From Parapedobacter deserti (GTDB lineage: Bacteria; Bacteroidota; Bacteroidia; Sphingobacteriales; Sphingobacteriaceae): a stretch of DNA of 64,000 nucleotides. A program made the translations under genes and the position numbers. Every line of letters starts with the position of its first letter. Position 1 is the stretch's first letter. Below are positions 59,981 to 64,000 of this stretch, one piece after another. Where the stretch lies: assembly GCF_042646065.1 (NCBI RefSeq), contig NZ_JBHRTA010000022.1, positions 62,001 to 126,000 of the forward strand, written 5' to 3'. The notes beneath the pieces were generated by a model. That model ran no database searches, had not been told where the DNA came from, and saw nothing but the letters and a program-made list of their open reading frames with translations.

Positions 59981-60928
59981 ATGAAGATATTAGCGAACGA
60001 CGGGATTGATCCATTGGGCAAACAGCTACTTGAAAATGCAGGGTTTACCGTCGACACCAATCACATACCACAGGATGAGCTGTTTGGAAAACTGCAAGGT
60101 TATGATGCCATTACCGTGCGCAGTGCTACTAAGGTGCGGAAAGCCCTAATCGATGCCTGCCCCGACTTAAAACTGATCGGCAGGGGTGGGGTAGGTATGG
60201 ATAATATTGATGTTGAATATGCGCGCTCCAAAGGGGTTGCGGTAGTGAATACGCCTGCGGCATCTTCGTTGTCTGTGGCAGAATTGGTCTTCGCACATTT
60301 ATTAAGCGGTGTACGCTTCCTTCACGATGCTCAACGCAGGATGCCCGCTGAAGGCGGTACAAATTTCAGCAACCTAAAAAAGAAGTACGCCAAGGGTATC
60401 GAACTGCGGGGGAAAACGCTGGGTATAATCGGGTTTGGACGGATCGGTCGGGAAACGGGTAAGGTTGGTCTGGGACTGGGGATGGACGTCATAGTAAGCG
60501 ATCTTTTTGAAGCGCCGAAACATCTTTCGTTGGCACTTTCAGGAGGGATTGTGGTAGATGTCCCTATTCAGCAGGTGGACATCAGCGAATTGTTAAAACG
60601 TGCGGATTTTATTTCGTTACACCTTCCCTACACGGATAAACCGATCATTGGCGAAGTTGAGTTCGGTTTGATGAAGGATGGGGTAGGCATTGTCAATGCG
60701 TCACGCGGTGGTGTCATCGATGAACTCGCGCTCATCGCTGCACTGGACAGTGGAAAGGTGTCTTTTGCTGGGCTGGATGTGTTCGAGAACGAACCTACTC
60801 CACGCCAGGAACTGTTGACACACCCGAAAATATCCCTAACCCCGCATATCGGTGCGGCCACAAACGAAGCGCAGGAGCGAATCGGCGAAGAGCTGGCCAA
60901 TCTGATCATTGAGCACCTTAAAAAATAA
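59981..60928 (+). CDS. serA: D-3-phosphoglycerate dehydrogenase, short form
   Basis: 315 aa NAD-dependent first enzyme of serine biosynthesis. Start MKILANDGIDPLGKQLL at 59981; the upstream frame to 59942 lies inside serC. Substrate loop AITVRSATKV, NAD site GFGRIGRETG (about 150-159), NASRGGVIDELAL and the catalytic His in LTPHIGAAT near the end. The C-terminal ACT domain of the E. coli enzyme is missing, so serine feedback control through ACT is not expected. Operon with serC. Confidence 0.94.
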   Translation: MKILANDGIDPLGKQLLENAGFTVDTNHIPQDELFGKLQGYDAITVRSATKVRKALIDACPDLKLIGRGGVGMDNIDVEYARSKGVAVVNTPAASSLSVAELVFAHLLSGVRFLHDAQRRMPAEGGTNFSNLKKKYAKGIELRGKTLGIIGFGRIGRETGKVGLGLGMDVIVSDLFEAPKHLSLALSGGIVVDVPIQQVDISELLKRADFISLHLPYTDKPIIGEVEFGLMKDGVGIVNASRGGVIDELALIAALDSGKVSFAGLDVFENEPTPRQELLTHPKISLTPHIGAATNEAQERIGEELANLIIEHLKK

Positions 60929-60943
60929 TCCGAATCTTTTATG

Positions 60944-60982
60944 ACGGCATAAAGGGCTATTTAGCTAACTTTGTGCCGTTTT
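60944..60982 (+). repeat. Inverted repeat around the lysC promoter
   Basis: ACGGCATAAAG (60944-60954) pairs with CTTTGTGCCGT (60969-60979) with one G-T pair, loop 14 nt, followed by TTTT (60979-60982). The right arm overlaps the -7 box TAACTTTG (60966-60973). It can be read as a serA terminator, a lysC operator, or both. Confidence 0.5.
60966..60973 (+). promoter_or_regulatory. Promoter -7 box (TAACTTTG) of lysC-lysA
   Basis: Exact TAnnTTTG match 24 nt before the ATG at 60998. Confidence 0.62.
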
Positions 60983-60997
60983 AACGATTTATCGCCA

Positions 60998-62311
60998 ATG
61001 AAAGTACTGAAATTCGGAGGAACGTCCGTAGGCAACGCGGAACGCATCAAAGCGCTGCTTGATATTATCGACACACGGGAACGTCAGATCGTTGTATTGT
61101 CTGCCGTAGCAGGCACCACCAATGCCTTGGTTGAGATATCCCAAGCTTTTTACGCTGAAGAAAAGGACCGGGCCGCCGCATGCATCAAGGCACTTAATGA
61201 CAAATACAAGGAGCTAGTTGCCGAGCTTTTCTCCACCGAAGAAGGTCTACGGAACGGCATCGAATTAATTGATTACCATTTCAGCTTAATTTCGTCGTTA
61301 GCGAGCCACTTGTTCACCCCCCTTGAGGAAAAAGTTATCCTGGCGCAAGGCGAGCTAATATCAACCACACTTTTTCATTTCTACCTGACGGAACTTGGAA
61401 TACGTTCCAAATTGCTGCCGGCACTTGACTTCATGAAGATCGATGAAGACAACGAACCTAAAATTGATTTCATCAGGGAAAATCTAACAGAACTGTTACT
61501 GCAGGCAAGTGATCACAATCTATTTATAACTCAAGGTTATATATGCAGAAACTCCTTTGGCGAGATCGATAATCTTAGAAGAGGGGGAAGCGATTATACG
61601 GCCTCGCTCATCGGCGCTGCGATAACTGCTGACGAGATTCAGATTTGGACAGATATCGACGGTATGCACAATAATGATCCGCGTATTGTAAAAGGAACTA
61701 CGCCTATTGCTAATCTGAGTTTTGACGAGGCTGCGGAACTGGCCTATTTTGGTGCGAAGATACTTCATCCGCAGAGTGTATTCCCTGCTCAGCGTTACAA
61801 CGTGCCTGTGCGACTTCTTAACACCATGGATCCTCGGGCTCCCGGCACGCTGATCAACAAAGAAGGAGCTGCGAAAGGGGTAGTGCGCTCCATCGCAGCA
61901 AAAGACGGCATTACCGCCATCCGCATCCATTCATCTAGGATGCTGCTGGCGTATGGCTTTCTGCGTAGGATATTCGAAGTGTTTGAGCGGTATAAAACCC
62001 CTATCGATATGATCACCACATCGGAGGTGGCCGTATCGCTGACTATCGATGACACAAAGTATTTGGATGAAATCGCGACGGAACTCAACAATTTCGGTTC
62101 CGTTGAAATCGACAGGGAACAGACCATTGTTTGCGTTGTGGGAGACTTCAGTGTGGATACTCATGGGTACGCTTCGCGGGTACTTGATGCTATAAAACAT
62201 ATTCCGGTCCGAATGATTTCATACGGCGGAAGCAACTACAACATATCTTTGGTGTTACAAACAGCGTACAAGGTAGAGGCTTTGCGGTCGTTGCACAATA
62301 GGCTATTTTAA
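60998..62311 (+). CDS. lysC: Aspartate kinase, monofunctional
   Basis: 437 aa. Phosphorylates aspartate as the first step to lysine, threonine and methionine. Start MKVLKFGGTSVGNAERIK at 60998, the invariant kinase opening; the earlier TTG at 60971 lies in the promoter box. Also RRGGSDYTASLIGAAI, the aspartate/ATP site, and DGMHNNDPRIV. The C-terminal about 150 residues form ACT domains that usually give lysine or threonine feedback (MITTSEVAVSLTID). No homoserine dehydrogenase domain. It precedes lysA by 11 nt. Confidence 0.95.
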   Translation: MKVLKFGGTSVGNAERIKALLDIIDTRERQIVVLSAVAGTTNALVEISQAFYAEEKDRAAACIKALNDKYKELVAELFSTEEGLRNGIELIDYHFSLISSLASHLFTPLEEKVILAQGELISTTLFHFYLTELGIRSKLLPALDFMKIDEDNEPKIDFIRENLTELLLQASDHNLFITQGYICRNSFGEIDNLRRGGSDYTASLIGAAITADEIQIWTDIDGMHNNDPRIVKGTTPIANLSFDEAAELAYFGAKILHPQSVFPAQRYNVPVRLLNTMDPRAPGTLINKEGAAKGVVRSIAAKDGITAIRIHSSRMLLAYGFLRRIFEVFERYKTPIDMITTSEVAVSLTIDDTKYLDEIATELNNFGSVEIDREQTIVCVVGDFSVDTHGYASRVLDAIKHIPVRMISYGGSNYNISLVLQTAYKVEALRSLHNRLF

Positions 62312-62322
62312 CAACCAAGCGA

Positions 62323-63507
62323 ATGACCGACATGATGTTTGACGCCAACCGCATTACTCATTTCTCCGAAAAAGAAACGCCGTTTTATTATTACGACCTA
62401 GATTTACTGAAACGGACATTGGATGCCGCGAAACGGGCTTCCACCAAGTTTGGTTTTCATGTGCATTATGCCTTGAAGGCAAATTTCAATGACCGGGTGC
62501 TCGGATTTATTCGTGAGGCCGGCTTCGGCGCGGATTGTGTGAGCGGCAACGAAGTGAAGAAAGCTGTTGAAGTAGGATTCAACCCTGACCAAATTGTGTT
62601 TGCCGGGGTCGGCAAATCGGACAAAGAAATAAGCCACGCACTGAGCTGCAATATTTTTGCGTTCAACGTCGAATCCATACAGGAATTGCGGATCATAGAC
62701 GAATTGGCCGGTGCCGCAGGAAAGAAGGGCCAGGTAGCGCTTCGCATAAACCCCAACGTGGACGCGCAGACCCACCATTACATCACCACAGGCTTGGATG
62801 AGAACAAATTCGGCATTGCGCACTGGGAACTGGGAGAAGCTATTGAAGTGTTAAGACAATGCCAGCATATTGAGCTGATCGGCATACATTTTCACATCGG
62901 GTCACAAATAACCGATCTTAACGTGTTTAAAAGTTTATGTGTCAAAGTTAACGAGCTGAATAATTGGTTTGACGATCGCGGTTTCCGTCTCCGCGTGCTC
63001 AACGTAGGAGGGGGGCTAGGTGTTGATTATCACCACCCAGACACAGCGCCTATTCCCGATTTCCAGTCTTATTTCGCTGTTTTTGCAGAATTTCTTGAAC
63101 GCAAACCGGGGCAGGATGTACATTTTGAACTCGGCAGGGCATTGGTGTCCCAAAGTGGGAGCCTTGTTAGCCGGGTACTGTATGTCAAGAATGGAATTAA
63201 GAAAGATTTTCTGATTCTCGATGCGGGCATGACTGAGCTAATGCGGCCAGCATTGTATCAAGCATATCATAAAATTGAGAACCTTACCGCTGCTTATAGT
63301 AATAGCACAGTGCAGGTACACTACGATGTCGTAGGCCCCATCTGTGAAAGCAGCGACTGTTTCGGCAAGGAAGTGCTGCTTCCGCAATCAAAACGCGGTG
63401 ATCTTATCGCTATCCGAACGGCTGGGGCATACGGAGAGGTGATGGCTTCGCGCTATAATCTCCGTGATGAAATTAGATATGTATACAGCGATGAGCTTAT
63501 CCGGTGA
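62323..63507 (+). CDS. lysA: Diaminopimelate decarboxylase
   Basis: 394 aa PLP enzyme making L-lysine from meso-diaminopimelate. PLP Lys52 in HYALKANFN, HFHIGSQITD, the glycine-rich phosphate loop LNVGGGLGVDY, the catalytic Cys region GPICESSDCFG and the C-terminal GAYGEVMASRYNLR. Start could be either of the nearby Met codons (residue 1, 4 or 5). It is 11 nt behind lysC, so the pair is cotranscribed for lysine and peptidoglycan precursors. Confidence 0.96.
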   Translation: MTDMMFDANRITHFSEKETPFYYYDLDLLKRTLDAAKRASTKFGFHVHYALKANFNDRVLGFIREAGFGADCVSGNEVKKAVEVGFNPDQIVFAGVGKSDKEISHALSCNIFAFNVESIQELRIIDELAGAAGKKGQVALRINPNVDAQTHHYITTGLDENKFGIAHWELGEAIEVLRQCQHIELIGIHFHIGSQITDLNVFKSLCVKVNELNNWFDDRGFRLRVLNVGGGLGVDYHHPDTAPIPDFQSYFAVFAEFLERKPGQDVHFELGRALVSQSGSLVSRVLYVKNGIKKDFLILDAGMTELMRPALYQAYHKIENLTAAYSNSTVQVHYDVVGPICESSDCFGKEVLLPQSKRGDLIAIRTAGAYGEVMASRYNLRDEIRYVYSDELIR

Positions 63508-63531
63508 TCTATGGATTTCGCAAACAGCTTT

Positions 63532-63990
63532 CTAGTAGTTGCCACATTCAAATATTCCGTCTATTTTCCAGTGCGCAGAGTCGAGCGAAGCTTGTACAGC
63601 AAGCTGGTCGCAGCGTTCATTTTCAGGATGGCCGGCATGACCTTTTATCCAGACGAAGCGCACCTTGTGTAATTTGTAAACGTTGAGGAAGCGTATCCAT
63701 AGGTCCTTGTTTTTTTTACCCGCAAAACCCTTGCGCACCCAGCCGTGGACCCATCCTTTTTCTACTGCGTCAATCACGTATTTGGAGTCGGAGTAGACTA
63801 CTACTTCCTGTCGCGGTTTTTTTAACGCTTCTAGTCCTTTTATGACAGCGAGCAACTCCATGCGGTTGTTTGTAGTTTTTCGGAAGCCTTCCGATATCTC
63901 TTTGTAATGCGGGCCTGCGCGGAGGATGACCCCATAGCCCCCCGGACCAGGGTTGCCGCTTGAGGCACCATCTGTAAACAGTTCGATCAT
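63532..63990 (-). CDS. rnhA: Ribonuclease HI
   Basis: 152 aa, removes RNA from RNA-DNA hybrids. Catalytic residues D7 (FTDGASSGNPGPGG), E45 (NNRMELLAV), D68 (VVYSDSKYVID) and D128 (ENERCDQLA), with the basic handle VHGWVRKGFAGKKNKD. Complete: the ATG at 63990 lies within the window, although its promoter is beyond the end. The TTG at 63999 is less likely as a start. Convergent with lysA. Confidence 0.96.
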   Translation of the reverse strand: MIELFTDGASSGNPGPGGYGVILRAGPHYKEISEGFRKTTNNRMELLAVIKGLEALKKPRQEVVVYSDSKYVIDAVEKGWVHGWVRKGFAGKKNKDLWIRFLNVYKLHKVRFVWIKGHAGHPENERCDQLAVQASLDSAHWKIDGIFECGNY

Positions 63991-64000
63991 GGCCAACAAA

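Noticed and set aside
1..64000. Search for CRISPR arrays, insertion sequences, integrases, phage genes or toxin-antitoxin pairs
   Set aside because: No direct-repeat/spacer arrays, transposase motifs, tRNA-adjacent integrase or typical toxin pair could be seen by reading.

Overview
The window reads as a piece of a Bacteroidota chromosome, most likely family Sphingobacteriaceae (Pedobacter/Parapedobacter-like; the genus is an inference). The signs are a SusC/SusD pair run by an ECF sigma/FecR module, a T9SS plug-domain protein, a short primary sigma factor without region 1.1, and promoters of the Bacteroidota type (TTTG, then TAnnTTTG, about 19 bp apart) in front of many genes. No phage, insertion sequence, integrase or CRISPR array is visible. 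Gene density is high and most genes are housekeeping.

Layout. 1-13 kb: the 3' part of an RluD-type pseudouridine synthase, a class IV aminotransferase, a T9SS plug protein and an ABC-F ATPase, pyrD, two secreted TPR proteins behind gyrA, a YbdG-type mechanosensitive channel and a small membrane protein. 13-20.4 kb: one nutrient-uptake unit of ECF sigma, FecR anti-sigma, SusC with an STN signalling domain, and SusD, closed by a strong terminator. No glycan-degrading enzyme lies beside it. 20-30.5 kb: an M3 oligopeptidase, a divergent pair of helicases (HrpB and a SNF2 type), a nucleoside-type MFS permease and a bifunctional-nuclease-domain protein. 30.5-41.6 kb: etfA/etfB, small TPR and acidic proteins, a cysteine desulfurase, a 43-residue membrane protein, a DnaQ-like exonuclease, trxB, a persulfide/rhodanese pair, more TPR and coiled-coil proteins, and tRNA-Ser(GGA). 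41.8-49.5 kb: a START-like protein, a Fur-type regulator with a Zn/Cd-type P-type ATPase, a HAD phosphatase, an M16 peptidase and the primary sigma factor. 49.7-64 kb: fmt, a LolC/E-type permease, a KefB-type antiporter, icd, an NtrC-type regulator, an FAH hydrolase with a flavin reductase, serC-serA, lysC-lysA and RNase HI.

Regulatory architecture is the most informative layer. In at least five genes the TAnnTTTG box (one with a terminal A) lies exactly 4 nt before the ATG, predicting leaderless or nearly leaderless mRNAs, and several divergent gene pairs share promoter regions of only 36-50 bp. A spaced motif (GTWACG, 22-23 nt, GTCT) recurs upstream of the sigma, fecR and susC genes and may be the signature of the ECF regulon. 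Large inverted repeats sit at gyrA, serC, lysC and etfB. I found no clearly new multi-gene system; the new-looking observations are at the level of promoters, RNA structure and small proteins.
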